The notes: a model not told the origin generated them from the sequence alone. DNA of 64,000 nt from Novosphingobium sp. Rr 2-17 (GCF_000272475.1 NZ_AKFJ01000084.1:124001-188000); one strand, 5' to 3'; counted from the first letter of the stretch, positions 16,639 through 25,984 are shown. Numbers and translations: made by a program.

Positions 16639-17529
16639 ATGGACCTTCGCCACTTGCGCTACTTCCTGGCGGTTGCAGAAGAAATGCACTTTGGGCGGGC
16701 CGCGCAAAGCCTGGGCATGTCGCAGCCGCCGCTCAGCCAGCAGATTCGCGTCTTGGAGCAAGGCCTGGGCGTTCAACTGTTCGAACGCACCAGCCGCCGG
16801 GTCCGCCTGACCGAAGCGGGCGCGCGTTTCCTGCCCGAAGCGCGGGCCACGCTGGAACAAGCCGAGCACGCAGCCCAAGTCGCCCGCCTGACCCATCGCG
16901 GCGAGATGGGCCGGCTGAACCTGGGGTTTTCCACTTCGGTGCCGTTCGTGCGCCCGGTGATGGACGTGCTCGCGCGCTATCGCAGCCGCTATCCCGACGT
17001 CGAACTCAAGCTCGAAGAACTCCCCCGCGACGAGCAGATCGGGCGGCTGCAGCACGGTAAGCTCGACATCGGCATCGTCCGCACCTTCACCCCGCTCGAC
17101 ATCGGTCCGCAACTCGTCGCTCGCTGCGTTCATCGCGACGGCGTGGTGCTGGCGATGCGTCGCGATCATCGATTGGCCAGCCTTCCCCGTGATCCCGTTC
17201 TCGCCGATCTCGAAGGGGAGCCGCTTATCATGTTCGCCCCGATCAATGGCGCGGGCTTCAATGAGCACATCATCGGGGAGTGTGAGCGGATCGGTTTTCG
17301 CCCCAACATCGCCTTGGAGGCCAGCAGCTTCGCGACGCTCCTGGGGTTGACCGCCGCGGGCTTCGGCCTGTCCATCATGTCGAGCCCGATGGAACTCCTG
17401 GGTACCGAAACCCTGGCCTTTCGCCACCTGGACGTGCCGTTCACCAGCCAGCTTTTGTTGATCCACCGTCAACACCCTTCGCCGACCACCCAGGCTTTCG
17501 CCGAGATGGTAGGGCAAGCGTGCGGGTAA
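16639..17529 (+). CDS. LysR family transcriptional regulator
   Basis: A 296-residue regulator: an N-terminal winged helix-turn-helix (residues 1-60; FGRAAQSLGMSQPPLSQQIR is the recognition helix) linked to a two-lobed effector-binding domain (about 90-290, beginning GRLNLGFSTSVPFVRPVMD). Sequence resembles the LysR group that responds to aromatic or organic acids, which I state only as impression. It is divergent from the RND efflux operon, which it probably controls, and probably itself. An ATG 20 bases upstream (16619) is in another frame, so the start at 16639 is well fixed by the family N-terminus MDLRHLRYFLAV. Confidence 0.93.
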   Translation: MDLRHLRYFLAVAEEMHFGRAAQSLGMSQPPLSQQIRVLEQGLGVQLFERTSRRVRLTEAGARFLPEARATLEQAEHAAQVARLTHRGEMGRLNLGFSTSVPFVRPVMDVLARYRSRYPDVELKLEELPRDEQIGRLQHGKLDIGIVRTFTPLDIGPQLVARCVHRDGVVLAMRRDHRLASLPRDPVLADLEGEPLIMFAPINGAGFNEHIIGECERIGFRPNIALEASSFATLLGLTAAGFGLSIMSSPMELLGTETLAFRHLDVPFTSQLLLIHRQHPSPTTQAFAEMVGQACG

Positions 17530-17549
17530 GTTGGGGTTTCGCGGAAAGC

Positions 17550-18335
17550 CTAGGAACCGCAGGTGCGCTCCGCTGCCCACTGCGCTGCGGTGCTGAGGCG
17601 ACCGGCCCAGGTCGCTTGCGCATCTGACGAGCCGATCAAGTCCTGACGAACTTCGATTTCCGCATAAGGGAGGTTTCGTGCGAACGCGTGGTGGGGAACG
17701 GTATAGTCCGTTTCATCCATCGCGTATGGAACGTTATCGCCGACGTTCAGCATGCTCTGCTCAGCCAAGGCATCGCGCAGGGCGTGAGCAAAGCCGGTTT
17801 CTCCAAGCGAGTGCAGAACGCCCACGTCCCAAGGGCGGGCGATGCCGTCCATCTGCGGGGTGAAGCTGTGCAGCGAAAGCAGGATCGTCGGTCGGCCTGC
17901 TGCCTGGCGCTCATCCAGCATAGCTGAAAGCTTGGCGTGATAGGGCGCGCGAATGGCGACGGTTCTGGCGGTTCGGGCACCCATATCGAGGCTTGCGTTT
18001 CCGGGAATGGGGGTGTGGTCCGAAATCGCGGGGATGGCGTCGGGCCGGGCAGGGTGGCGATTGCAGTCGATGACCAGGCGTGAGTAGACCTGGTGCAGAA
18101 ACGGTGCGTCCAACAGGCTGGCCAGAGCATGGCCCAGACCGAACACGCCGATGTCTATCGCGATGTGTCGCTCAAGGTCGCTAGGCGCCAAGCCAAGGTC
18201 TTCCAGTGATTTAGGGAGCGCCGATCCTGCATGATCGCCGATAAGCAGGAACGGCGAAGTCCCTTCTGCGTTGAACAGTCCAAATGGCGTCGGATCATCC
18301 GCACCAAGTAAACTATTCGCCGTTAGCCCGGCCAT
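17550..18335 (-). CDS. N-formylglutamate amidohydrolase-like protein
   Basis: A 261-residue zinc amidohydrolase-like protein of the N-formylglutamate deformylase family. Family marks are GDHAGSALP (33-41), YSRLVIDCNRHPARP (about 82-96, the metal/substrate motif), and LSLHSFTPQM (about 153-162). In histidine breakdown the true enzyme (HutG) acts on N-formylglutamate, but no hut genes lie here, and many relatives of this shorter type have no known substrate. It is transcribed away from a pair of transglutaminase-like genes with start codons only 14 bases apart. A peptide-processing role in that module is a guess from context. Confidence 0.85.
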   Translation of the reverse strand: MAGLTANSLLGADDPTPFGLFNAEGTSPFLLIGDHAGSALPKSLEDLGLAPSDLERHIAIDIGVFGLGHALASLLDAPFLHQVYSRLVIDCNRHPARPDAIPAISDHTPIPGNASLDMGARTARTVAIRAPYHAKLSAMLDERQAAGRPTILLSLHSFTPQMDGIARPWDVGVLHSLGETGFAHALRDALAEQSMLNVGDNVPYAMDETDYTVPHHAFARNLPYAEIEVRQDLIGSSDAQATWAGRLSTAAQWAAERTCGS

Positions 18336-18349
18336 CAGGAAATTCCTTC
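18336..18349. promoter_or_regulatory. Shared palindromic ribosome-binding segment of two divergent genes
   Basis: The 14 bases CAGGAAATTCCTTC are all that separates the divergent start codons at 18335 (minus) and 18350 (plus). AGGAAATTCCT (18337-18347) is a perfect palindrome around one central base and supplies an AGGA or AAGGA sequence 8-9 bases before each ATG. Both promoters must then lie within the opposite gene. Confidence 0.65.
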
Positions 18350-19288
18350 ATGCCGCTGCTGACGATCCGACATGCAACGGAATATCGATACAAACGACTG
18401 GTTTCTCTTGGTGAACATCGCATCATGATGCGGCCACGCGAAGGGTTTGACCAGCGGTTGCTGTCTGCGCAGCTCGTTATCGAGCCCGAGCCGACCGAAC
18501 TGCGCTGGTTGCACGACGTGTTCGGCAATTCGGTTGCGATTGCCTCGTTCGAGGGGCGCACCGCGAGCCTGACCGTCACCAGTGAGACGACGCTGGAACA
18601 CGCCCCGCTCGCGCAGACGCAAGTGGACGTCGAACCGTACGCGCGGCTGTTTCCGTTTACGTATTCGGCGGCGGACATGCCCGATCTGCTTCGCTCGATC
18701 GAGCGCCAGCACCTTGATCCCGAGCGAGTGGTCGATAACTGGGCGCGGGCGTTCGTCCAGAACGATGGTAATACCGAAACCATCGCCCTGCTGACCACGA
18801 TGGCGACCAGCATCAAGCGCGATTTCACATATGTCCCGCGCCACGAAAAGGGCACCCAGTCCCCGATTGAAACGCTGAAAAAGCGGCAGGGGACGTGTCG
18901 CGACTTCGCCGTGCTGATGATCGAGGCCGTTCGCGCGTTGGGTTTTGCGGCGCGGTTCGTTTCGGGATACGTCTACAATCCTTCGCGGACCGAAGGCGTC
19001 GTCGGCGGCGGCAATACCCATGCCTGGGTTCGCATCTTCTTACCCGGCTCAGGCTGGGTCGAGTTCGATCCCACCAATGGCATCATCGGTAACCGCGGCC
19101 TGATCCGCGTAGCCGTGGCGCGCGATCCCTATCAGGCACTGCCGCTATCGGGAACCTGGTTTGGCCTGCCCACCAGCTTCCTGGGCATGGAGGTGACCGT
19201 CGATGTCCATCGTGCCGATGCCGACCAATTTCCCTCAAACGAGCATGGCGCCGTCAACAGCCGCCGTCTTGGCATATCAGGAGAATGA
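18350..19288 (+). CDS. Transglutaminase-like protein (bacterial N-terminal domain type), first of a pair
   Basis: A 312-residue protein: a beta-rich N-terminal region (LLTIRHATEYRYKRLVSLGEH, typical 'bacterial transglutaminase-like N-terminal' start) and a transglutaminase core (about 150-250). The catalytic Cys is in RQGTCRDFAVLMIEA, the His in GGGNTHAWVRIFLP, and the Asp in WVEFDPTNG, so the C-H-D triad is complete. Proteins of this class have no secretion signal here and act in the cytosol; the activity of many is thought to be protease- or amidase-like rather than crosslinking. ATG 18350 was chosen over 18284 because similarity begins there and a ribosome-binding site precedes it. It is followed by its paralogue after 4 bases. 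Confidence 0.9.
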   Translation: MPLLTIRHATEYRYKRLVSLGEHRIMMRPREGFDQRLLSAQLVIEPEPTELRWLHDVFGNSVAIASFEGRTASLTVTSETTLEHAPLAQTQVDVEPYARLFPFTYSAADMPDLLRSIERQHLDPERVVDNWARAFVQNDGNTETIALLTTMATSIKRDFTYVPRHEKGTQSPIETLKKRQGTCRDFAVLMIEAVRALGFAARFVSGYVYNPSRTEGVVGGGNTHAWVRIFLPGSGWVEFDPTNGIIGNRGLIRVAVARDPYQALPLSGTWFGLPTSFLGMEVTVDVHRADADQFPSNEHGAVNSRRLGISGE

Positions 19289-19292
19289 CCCC

Positions 19293-20108
19293 ATGCTGAT
19301 CCGCTGTGGATACGACATCCGATTTGGTACCGACAACAAGACCGCGATGATGGCGCTGCTCAGCCTCCATCCCTCGCGTCACCAGGATTTGCGCACGCCG
19401 CAGCGCTTGCTGGCAGACCCTGACATCCCGCTCTATCAGTTCGAGGATGGATTCGGGAACGTCGCCACTCGCTTCAGCATCCCACCTGGCGGGGTGACTT
19501 TGTCGTGCGAGTTCGTGATCGAGGACAACGGAGAGCCTGACGTGCGTGCTCCCGATGGCCCGCAAATGGCAGTCGAGGATCTACCCGACTTCGTTATGCC
19601 GTTCCTATTGGGCAGCCGCTATTGCGAAACCGACCGCCTGATGGGCGTGGCCTGGAGCAACTTTGGCCATTACCTCTCCGCGCGCGACCGCGTGGATGCG
19701 ATCGTGGCTTTCGTCCACAACCACATCGAGTTCGGCTATCACTATGCCCGACCGGACAAGACCGCCTGGAACGGCTATCAGGAGCGACAAGGTGTCTGCC
19801 GCGATTTCGCCCACCTTGCCATCACCTTGTGCCGGTGCATGAACATCCCGGCGCGCTATTGCACGGGCTACCTGGGCGATATCGGCGTGCCGCCGGTGGA
19901 CGCGCCGATGGATTTCAGCGCCTGGTTCGATGTCTATATCGACGGGAACTGGTACACGTACGATGCGCGCCACAATAAGCCGCGTATCGGTCGCATCTTG
20001 ATGGCGCGCGGACGCGATGCCACTGATGTGGCCCTGACCACGGCGTTTGGGCCTGCTGGGCTGGAGCGCTTCGATGTCTATACCGATGAGGTCCAGTCTA
20101 TTGAATGA
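19293..20108 (+). CDS. Transglutaminase-like protein lacking the usual catalytic His, second of a pair
   Basis: A 271-residue paralogue of the preceding gene in the same reading direction. It keeps the nucleophile region (RQGVCRDFAHLAITLCRCM) and the Asp strand (WYTYDARHNKPRIGRILMARG), yet at the place of the His the sequence is DFSAWFDVYIDGNW, with no His two to three residues before the Trp. In many relatives of this subtype the same DFSAW appears, so this may be a subfamily trait and not a local mutation; the His in DARHN could substitute. Start ATG 19293 has an AGGAGA ribosome-binding site; upstream ATGs overlap the previous gene. The stop overlaps the next start. Confidence 0.85.
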   Translation: MLIRCGYDIRFGTDNKTAMMALLSLHPSRHQDLRTPQRLLADPDIPLYQFEDGFGNVATRFSIPPGGVTLSCEFVIEDNGEPDVRAPDGPQMAVEDLPDFVMPFLLGSRYCETDRLMGVAWSNFGHYLSARDRVDAIVAFVHNHIEFGYHYARPDKTAWNGYQERQGVCRDFAHLAITLCRCMNIPARYCTGYLGDIGVPPVDAPMDFSAWFDVYIDGNWYTYDARHNKPRIGRILMARGRDATDVALTTAFGPAGLERFDVYTDEVQSIE

Positions 20109-22125
20109 TGCCACATCGAACGTGCTTTTGCGTCCCTGGGGCGGCCCGCTTGGCGCGCCGCCTTTCGCACAAGTGCAAGCGGAGGATTTCCTGCCGGCGT
20201 TCGCGATCGCCACGGCCTGGCACCGTGCGGAAGTTGCCGCCATCGCCAGCAGCGCGGAACCAGCGACGTTCGAGAACACTATCGCTGCACTGGAGCGCGC
20301 AGGAGAGCCGCTGGGCAGAGTGCGCCGCTTGTTCTGGACGCTGTCCTCGGCCCAGGGGACGCCGGAAATTCTCGCGATTGAGGGTAAGGTTTCGGCGCTG
20401 CTCAGTGCCCATTCGACTGCAATCAATCATGATCCAGCGCTCGCCGCCCGCGTGGCCACCGTTCATGCCTCGCGCTTCGATTGCGGGCTGACGCCTGCGC
20501 AAATTCGCCTCGTGGAATCCAGCCATACTGGGTTCCGGCGTAGCGGGGCGGCTTTGCCCCTGGCGCAAAAGGAGCGGTTCGCGGCGATCGACGGGCGGCT
20601 GTCCGCTCTGTCGGTACAATTCGGTCACAACGTCCTGGCGGCGACGACTGCCTGGGTGTTGGACCTTGGAGTGGACGACCTCGACGGCCTGCCTGCCTCG
20701 CTGTGCGAAGCGGCTGCGGCGCGGGCGGTTGCCGGGGGCTTTACCGATCGCTTTCACATCACCTTGAACCGTAGCGACTACGAGAGCTTCCTGAGCTTTT
20801 CACAGCGCCGCGACTTGCGCGAGGCGCTGTGGCGCGCGTTCACGACGCGTTGCGATGGCGGGCCGCATGATAACTGGCCGGTGATCGCCGAAATTCTGGC
20901 CCTACGGCAGGAGCGGGCGGTTCTGCTCGGATACGCAGACCATGCCGATTATGCACTGGAAGACAGCATGGCGCATACGCCTACCGCGGCTATGGACCTG
21001 CTGGAGCAGTTGTGGGAACCGGGCAAGCGCCGCGCCGCCGCGGAAGCAGCCGAGTTGCAGGGCCTGATCGACGCCGAGGGGGGCAATTTCGCTCTCGCTC
21101 CATGGGATTGGCGCTTTTACGCCGAGCAAGTGCGCCGGTCGCGCTATGCGCTGGATAGTGCGGCAGTCGCTCAACATCTACGGCTCGACCGGGTGCGGCA
21201 GGCGGCTTTCGAGACCGCTGGGCGGCTTTACGGCCTCTCTTTCACCCACCGCAGCGACATTCCCGGATATCACCCCGATGTCTCGGCCTGGGAAGTGCGC
21301 GACGGTAGCGATGCGCCAGTCGGCCTGCTGTTCACCGATTATCTTGCACGGTCGGAAAAGCACGGCGGAGCATGGATGGGCAGCCTGCGCGTGCAGGAGG
21401 CAATGGACGGCGCGGTTCTGCCCATCGTCTATCTGGTCGCCAATTTCGCGGCAGCACCCCCGCCGGACACGGCCGCCACGCGCTTGTCGATCAACGAGGC
21501 CCGCACCTTGTTCCACGAGTTCGGTCACGCCTTGCACGGCCTGCTTTCACGCGTGACCTATCCCAGCCAGGCGGGCACGGCGGTCGCTCGCGATTTCGTC
21601 GAGTTCCCCAGCAAGCTGATGGAAAACTGGATCGTCAGCCGGGAAGTCCTCTCCGGCCTGGGCGTGCCGGAAACGCTGATCGCGGCGATCCGGAATGCCG
21701 AAGGCTATGGGCAAGGCTTTGCGACCGTGGAACTGATCGCCTGTTCGCTGGTCGATCTTGCCGTGCATCGCTCGGGAGAAGCATCCGGCGATCCCCGCAC
21801 CTTCGTCGAGGCGGAATTAGAGCGGCTGGGCATGCCACCGCAAATCGGCCTGCGGCACCGGTTTCCCTATTTCACCCACGTGTTCGACGGCGGCTATGCC
21901 AGCGCTTACTATAGCTACGCCTGGTCCGAGGCGCTCGATGCCGATGTCTTCGAAGCCTTCACGGCCACCGGCGACATTTTCGACGCCCGGCTGGCTCAGC
22001 GGTTCCGTACGGAAATCCTCAGCGTGGGGGATACGCGCGATCCGATGGAATCCTTTACGGCGTTCCTCGGCCGCCCGCCCGATGCCGAGGCACTCATGCG
22101 GTCAAGGCATCTGGTGGGTGCCTGA
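20086..22125 (+). CDS. M3 family zinc metallopeptidase (oligopeptidase A / Dcp-like)
   Basis: A 679-residue cytosolic thimet-type oligopeptidase that cleaves short peptides. The zinc motif HEFGHALH is at residues 477-484 with the third ligand Glu in the following EFPSKLMENW stretch. The C-terminal conserved region YYSYAWSEALDADVFEAF is present, giving a full-length protein. The N-terminal helical domain is typical (NVLLRPWGGPLGAPPFAQVQ). Start ATG 20086 overlaps the preceding transglutaminase gene by 23 bp; earlier ATGs at 20047 and 20074 lie deeper in it. Co-transcription with the transglutaminase pair suggests a peptide-degradation or recycling unit. Confidence 0.9.
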   Translation: MRSSLLNDATSNVLLRPWGGPLGAPPFAQVQAEDFLPAFAIATAWHRAEVAAIASSAEPATFENTIAALERAGEPLGRVRRLFWTLSSAQGTPEILAIEGKVSALLSAHSTAINHDPALAARVATVHASRFDCGLTPAQIRLVESSHTGFRRSGAALPLAQKERFAAIDGRLSALSVQFGHNVLAATTAWVLDLGVDDLDGLPASLCEAAAARAVAGGFTDRFHITLNRSDYESFLSFSQRRDLREALWRAFTTRCDGGPHDNWPVIAEILALRQERAVLLGYADHADYALEDSMAHTPTAAMDLLEQLWEPGKRRAAAEAAELQGLIDAEGGNFALAPWDWRFYAEQVRRSRYALDSAAVAQHLRLDRVRQAAFETAGRLYGLSFTHRSDIPGYHPDVSAWEVRDGSDAPVGLLFTDYLARSEKHGGAWMGSLRVQEAMDGAVLPIVYLVANFAAAPPPDTAATRLSINEARTLFHEFGHALHGLLSRVTYPSQAGTAVARDFVEFPSKLMENWIVSREVLSGLGVPETLIAAIRNAEGYGQGFATVELIACSLVDLAVHRSGEASGDPRTFVEAELERLGMPPQIGLRHRFPYFTHVFDGGYASAYYSYAWSEALDADVFEAFTATGDIFDARLAQRFRTEILSVGDTRDPMESFTAFLGRPPDAEALMRSRHLVGA

Positions 22126-22167
22126 CGGCTGGCGCAACGCCGCCGCCGAACTTTCGCTGTTGTATCT

Positions 22168-24654
22168 TCAAGCGACGGAGGCCGCGTCCCCCAAGCTCTC
22201 CAGTGCTTCGATCGGTGCGGGACGGGCGAAGAGATAGCCCTGCCCGAACCGGCAGCCCATTTCGGCCAGCCGCTGGCGCTCAGGCAGCGTCTCTATACCT
22301 TCTGCGACAACGTGTTTGCGCAAGCCCTGGCCCAGTCCGATGATGGCGCGGATGATCTCTTCGCTCTGCCCATCCTCGTCAAACAGTCCCCGCGTGAACG
22401 AACGGTCGATCTTCAGGCTGTCGAACGGCAGATGCTTGAGGTGAATGAGCGAGGCATAACCCGTTCCGAAATCGTCCAAGGCTACGGTTACCCCGGCGTC
22501 GTGCAGCAGTGTCAGCGCTTCAACCGTGCGATCCAAAGTTCGATCAAGCACAACCTTTTCGGTTACTTCGATGCACAGCCGGTCAGGGGCGATATCGAGT
22601 TCGGCCAGGCGTGTGAGCAAGCGGCGTGCGGCATGGGGGCCGTCTAGCTGAGCCGATGTCAGATTGACCGACATGCGTGGCAATATCAGCGGGTACTCGC
22701 GCAACGCGTGGAGTGCCATTTCTAATGCGTGCTGTTGCAACACCAAGCCGGTGTCACGCTCGTTGAGCATTTCGCCGAAGGTTGACGGTGTCATCAAGCC
22801 GCGCACCGGGTGCTGCCATCGTAACAACGCTTCGAATGAATCGGTAAGACCGGTTTGAAGATCGATGATCGGCTGGAAATGAAGAGAAAACTCGCCCCGC
22901 TTGATGCCTTCGCCGGCCTCGCGATTGAACGCCTCTCGGCTGTCCAGCTTGGCGCGCAGCGGCGGATGATATTCGCGCAATTGCCGGCGGCCCTGTTCCT
23001 TGGCTAGGTACAAGGCGAGGTCGGCGTTCTTGAACAGGACCTCTGATGTGTCCGCGTCTGCCGGAAAGCGGGCGAGGCCGATGCTGAGCGAAAGCGCCCA
23101 GGATCGCCCGTCATGAGCGAGCGCTGTGTCTTGCAGTGCCTCTAGTGCATGGCGGAGGCGTATCTCCTCGTCATCCCCGGCAGCCAGAACTACCGCGAAC
23201 TCGTCACCACCGATGCGCGATACTTGTGCATGAACACCGCCGGCTGCGAGAAGTCCCTTGCCGACCTGCTCCAACAGCTTGTCGCCGCCGTCGTGGCCCA
23301 ATCGATCGTTGATATCCTTAAGATTATCGACGTCTATCAGTAGCAGTAGGAACGGTGCTTGGTCAGCCGCTTCGCACATCGCGCGCAAGGTGGTGTGGAA
23401 GGCGGCGCGGTTGCCCAGACCCGTGAGGTAGTCGGTATGCGCGGCGCGGCGATGGGTCTCACTTTCCACCGCAATAACCTTGCGCGCCTGCTCTGCAGCG
23501 TCGCGCTCTTTTCCGAGCAACCGGAAGCGGTCGGCGATGGCCAGCGATAGCGCCACCGATTCAAACGCGAGCGTCCCGAACGTTGCCATGTCGATGATAT
23601 CGGCCTGCACGGAAAGGCCGAAGTTGCGCAACACGCGCAGCGCGAAAACGGCTAGAACCGGCGTCCATCCCGCCAGGTAGAACCATACTACCCGGCTGTT
23701 TGCGCGGATGGCGATAGCGATGCCGAGAGCCATGCATGTAGCGCTTGCCAGGAAAGCGAGGTTGAGAATTCGGTCGATTGTCAACGGGGGGCCAAAGCCG
23801 CCGCTCCAGGCGGCGATACCCACAGCCATGTTCAGGGCGGCGAGTAGTGCACCTGTCCGGGTCAGCCAGCGCGGCAGCACGCCCTCTTCGATGACCGACA
23901 GGAAAAACATGTTTCCCGCTGCGATAAGGCCCGCGACCAGAAGATAGTCGGCACTGACCGCACGCGGGCCGGCGAAACCGGGCACGATCATGGCCGTGAC
24001 GTTGGTCCAGGTAAGGCCATAGGCGAGCGCAAGTATCGACCAGACCAGATACCAACGCTGGAAAACCAGCCTCTGCCCCGTGTAAATCAGCAGATTATAG
24101 ACAAAGGCGGAGAGGATGGCGCCACCGAACACGCCCATTAAACCCAACCACGCTCGATCTAGCCGCAGCGCGCTTTCCGGGCTGGCGACCGACAGTTTGC
24201 GCATCAAAGACACATGGTCGAGCCGATCATAACCGACGTAGATGGCCTGAACGTGCGATCCTGGCCGCTGTGACGGCACGCGCAAATTCCCGCCCAAGGC
24301 CCAGTTTTCGCCGATAGTATGCGGGGTCAAGGTGCGTTGTTGCATGCTACCGTCGCGGTCGACTACGATGGTGACCATGCGAGCGAACCGGACTTGGTCG
24401 GTCAGGAGTTGCCAGTTGGCGGGCATGGCGGAAAGGCGTGCGGGATCGCGTACCTTGAGCCATATCCAACCATTACGATAGCGCTCGTAGTCGGGGGCAG
24501 CTTTACAATCGAAGGGCAGCGCGGCGATCGCTGCAGCGTTTATCGGCTGGCTGAAAGGGGTGACTGCGTAGCAAGCGTCCGTCCGCAGAGGCACGATCTG
24601 TGCATCGGCCGAACCCGCCCAGGCCAGAGAAGCCATAAACGCCGACAATAGCAA
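22168..24654 (-). CDS. 7TM sensor with GGDEF and EAL domains
   Basis: An 828-residue membrane protein for c-di-GMP turnover. Domain order: signal peptide and periplasmic region (1-165), seven TM segments (about 168-385, 7TMR-DISM type), a short linker, a GGDEF domain (about 405-560) and an EAL domain (about 575-825). The cyclase motif is intact (RIGGDEFAVVL, 482-486), but there is no RxxD inhibitory site at the usual place, five residues upstream. The EAL motif FEALLRW (608-610) is intact, as are VTEKVV, LDDFGTGYASLIHL and EGIET, so the phosphodiesterase is likely active. The net activity cannot be told. It faces the M3 peptidase gene across 42 bases. Confidence 0.92.
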   Translation of the reverse strand: MLLSAFMASLAWAGSADAQIVPLRTDACYAVTPFSQPINAAAIAALPFDCKAAPDYERYRNGWIWLKVRDPARLSAMPANWQLLTDQVRFARMVTIVVDRDGSMQQRTLTPHTIGENWALGGNLRVPSQRPGSHVQAIYVGYDRLDHVSLMRKLSVASPESALRLDRAWLGLMGVFGGAILSAFVYNLLIYTGQRLVFQRWYLVWSILALAYGLTWTNVTAMIVPGFAGPRAVSADYLLVAGLIAAGNMFFLSVIEEGVLPRWLTRTGALLAALNMAVGIAAWSGGFGPPLTIDRILNLAFLASATCMALGIAIAIRANSRVVWFYLAGWTPVLAVFALRVLRNFGLSVQADIIDMATFGTLAFESVALSLAIADRFRLLGKERDAAEQARKVIAVESETHRRAAHTDYLTGLGNRAAFHTTLRAMCEAADQAPFLLLLIDVDNLKDINDRLGHDGGDKLLEQVGKGLLAAGGVHAQVSRIGGDEFAVVLAAGDDEEIRLRHALEALQDTALAHDGRSWALSLSIGLARFPADADTSEVLFKNADLALYLAKEQGRRQLREYHPPLRAKLDSREAFNREAGEGIKRGEFSLHFQPIIDLQTGLTDSFEALLRWQHPVRGLMTPSTFGEMLNERDTGLVLQQHALEMALHALREYPLILPRMSVNLTSAQLDGPHAARRLLTRLAELDIAPDRLCIEVTEKVVLDRTLDRTVEALTLLHDAGVTVALDDFGTGYASLIHLKHLPFDSLKIDRSFTRGLFDEDGQSEEIIRAIIGLGQGLRKHVVAEGIETLPERQRLAEMGCRFGQGYLFARPAPIEALESLGDAASVA

Positions 24655-24877
24655 AAAGATTGTACGGATGGTGACGCTCCCAACCCCTCCGAATCTGATC
24701 TTTAGGGATTAATGCGGTACAATTCGTTAACGACGTTTGCTCACAAATGCGCAGAACAGCGGCACTTTTGAATAAGGGGGTCACTTGAGCGGTAACCTTA
24801 CCTATTCGTCTGAAGTAGCGACAAGCCTGATATACAATCTTCATGGCGCGCCCATGATCGCGCTCGATGCGGTTCGA

Positions 24878-25984
24878 TCATCTCCCTTGGAGCAAGTCGC
24901 GAAAGCGCCGTGGTTGCGAGCGTAGATACTGGTTTGGCGCCGTCACTTGCGCGCCCAGTTCGGCGGCGGCGTGCCATGGCCAGCGCGGATCGTAGAGGAT
25001 GGTCCGCGCAAGCGCGATCATGTCGGCGTCGCCGGTCGCAACGATCGCCTCTGCTTGTTCCGGCTCGGTAATCAGCCCGACCGCGACGACGGGCAGGGCA
25101 GTCGCTTGCTTCACCGCGCGGGCGAGCGGCACTTGATAGTTCGGACCAACCGGGATCTGCTGGCGCGGATCAAGGCCGCCGCTCGACACGTGGATGGCCG
25201 AGCAGCCCCGCTCTTCCAGCGCCTGGGCGAAAGCGATCGTCTGGCCGATGTCCCAGCCGCCTTCGACCCAATCTGTGCCCGATACCCGCATCGTCACTGG
25301 CTTGTCGGCCGGAAATGTACCTCTGACCGCGTCGAACACTTCAAGCGGGAAACGCATCCGGTTCTCAAGACTGCCGCCATATTCGTCCTCGCGCTGGTTC
25401 GACAGCGGGGACAGGAACTGATGCAGCAAATAGCCATGGGCGCCGTGAAGCTGCACGGCGTCGATCCCGAGGGTCGCGGCTCGCCGCGCCGCCGACGCGA
25501 AGGCATCGACCAACTGGGCAAGCGCTTCACGGTCCAGCGCGACTGGGGGATTATCCGTATCGGCAAATCCCAGGGCCGAGGGCGCGGCGGTCTGCCAGCC
25601 GTTGGCATCAGCAGGCGGGATCTGCTTTCCACCCAGCCACGGCAAGTTGCTAGAAGCTTTGCGGCCGGCGTGGCTGAGTTGGATGGCGATCGGCATATCG
25701 GAATGGCGGCGGATACTGTCCAACACCTTCGCCATCGCTGCTTGCGTGGCATCGTCGTATAATCCCACATCGGCATAGGAGATGCGGCCACCGGGCACGA
25801 CGGCCGTCGCCTCGATCGTCAACAGCGCCGCGCCTGACAGCGCCAAGTGCCCGAGATGGATCTGATGCCAGTCGGTCATGCAGCCATCGACCGCGGAATA
25901 CTGGCACATCGGCGCAATGATGATGCGATTATCGAGAGCCAGCCCGCCGACACAAGTAGGTTGGAAGAGCTTGGGTGCGGTCAT
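24878..25984 (-). CDS. Old Yellow Enzyme family flavin oxidoreductase (YqjM type)
   Basis: A 368-residue FMN-dependent ene-reductase. It has the YqjM-class Cys in IIIAPMCQYSA (residue 27), the flavin-contacting HLGHLALSGAALL, the substrate-binding His pair in QLHGAHGYLLHQFLSPLSN, the Arg in EYGGSLENRMRF and the FMN phosphate-binding segment (VVAVGLITEPEQAEAI ... DMIALARTILYDPRWP) at the C-terminus. Such enzymes reduce activated C=C bonds, often for detoxification of electrophiles; the native substrate is unknown. It sits alone between two c-di-GMP genes on the same strand, with 223 bases and 181 bases to its neighbours. Confidence 0.93.
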   Translation of the reverse strand: MTAPKLFQPTCVGGLALDNRIIIAPMCQYSAVDGCMTDWHQIHLGHLALSGAALLTIEATAVVPGGRISYADVGLYDDATQAAMAKVLDSIRRHSDMPIAIQLSHAGRKASSNLPWLGGKQIPPADANGWQTAAPSALGFADTDNPPVALDREALAQLVDAFASAARRAATLGIDAVQLHGAHGYLLHQFLSPLSNQREDEYGGSLENRMRFPLEVFDAVRGTFPADKPVTMRVSGTDWVEGGWDIGQTIAFAQALEERGCSAIHVSSGGLDPRQQIPVGPNYQVPLARAVKQATALPVVAVGLITEPEQAEAIVATGDADMIALARTILYDPRWPWHAAAELGAQVTAPNQYLRSQPRRFRDLLQGR

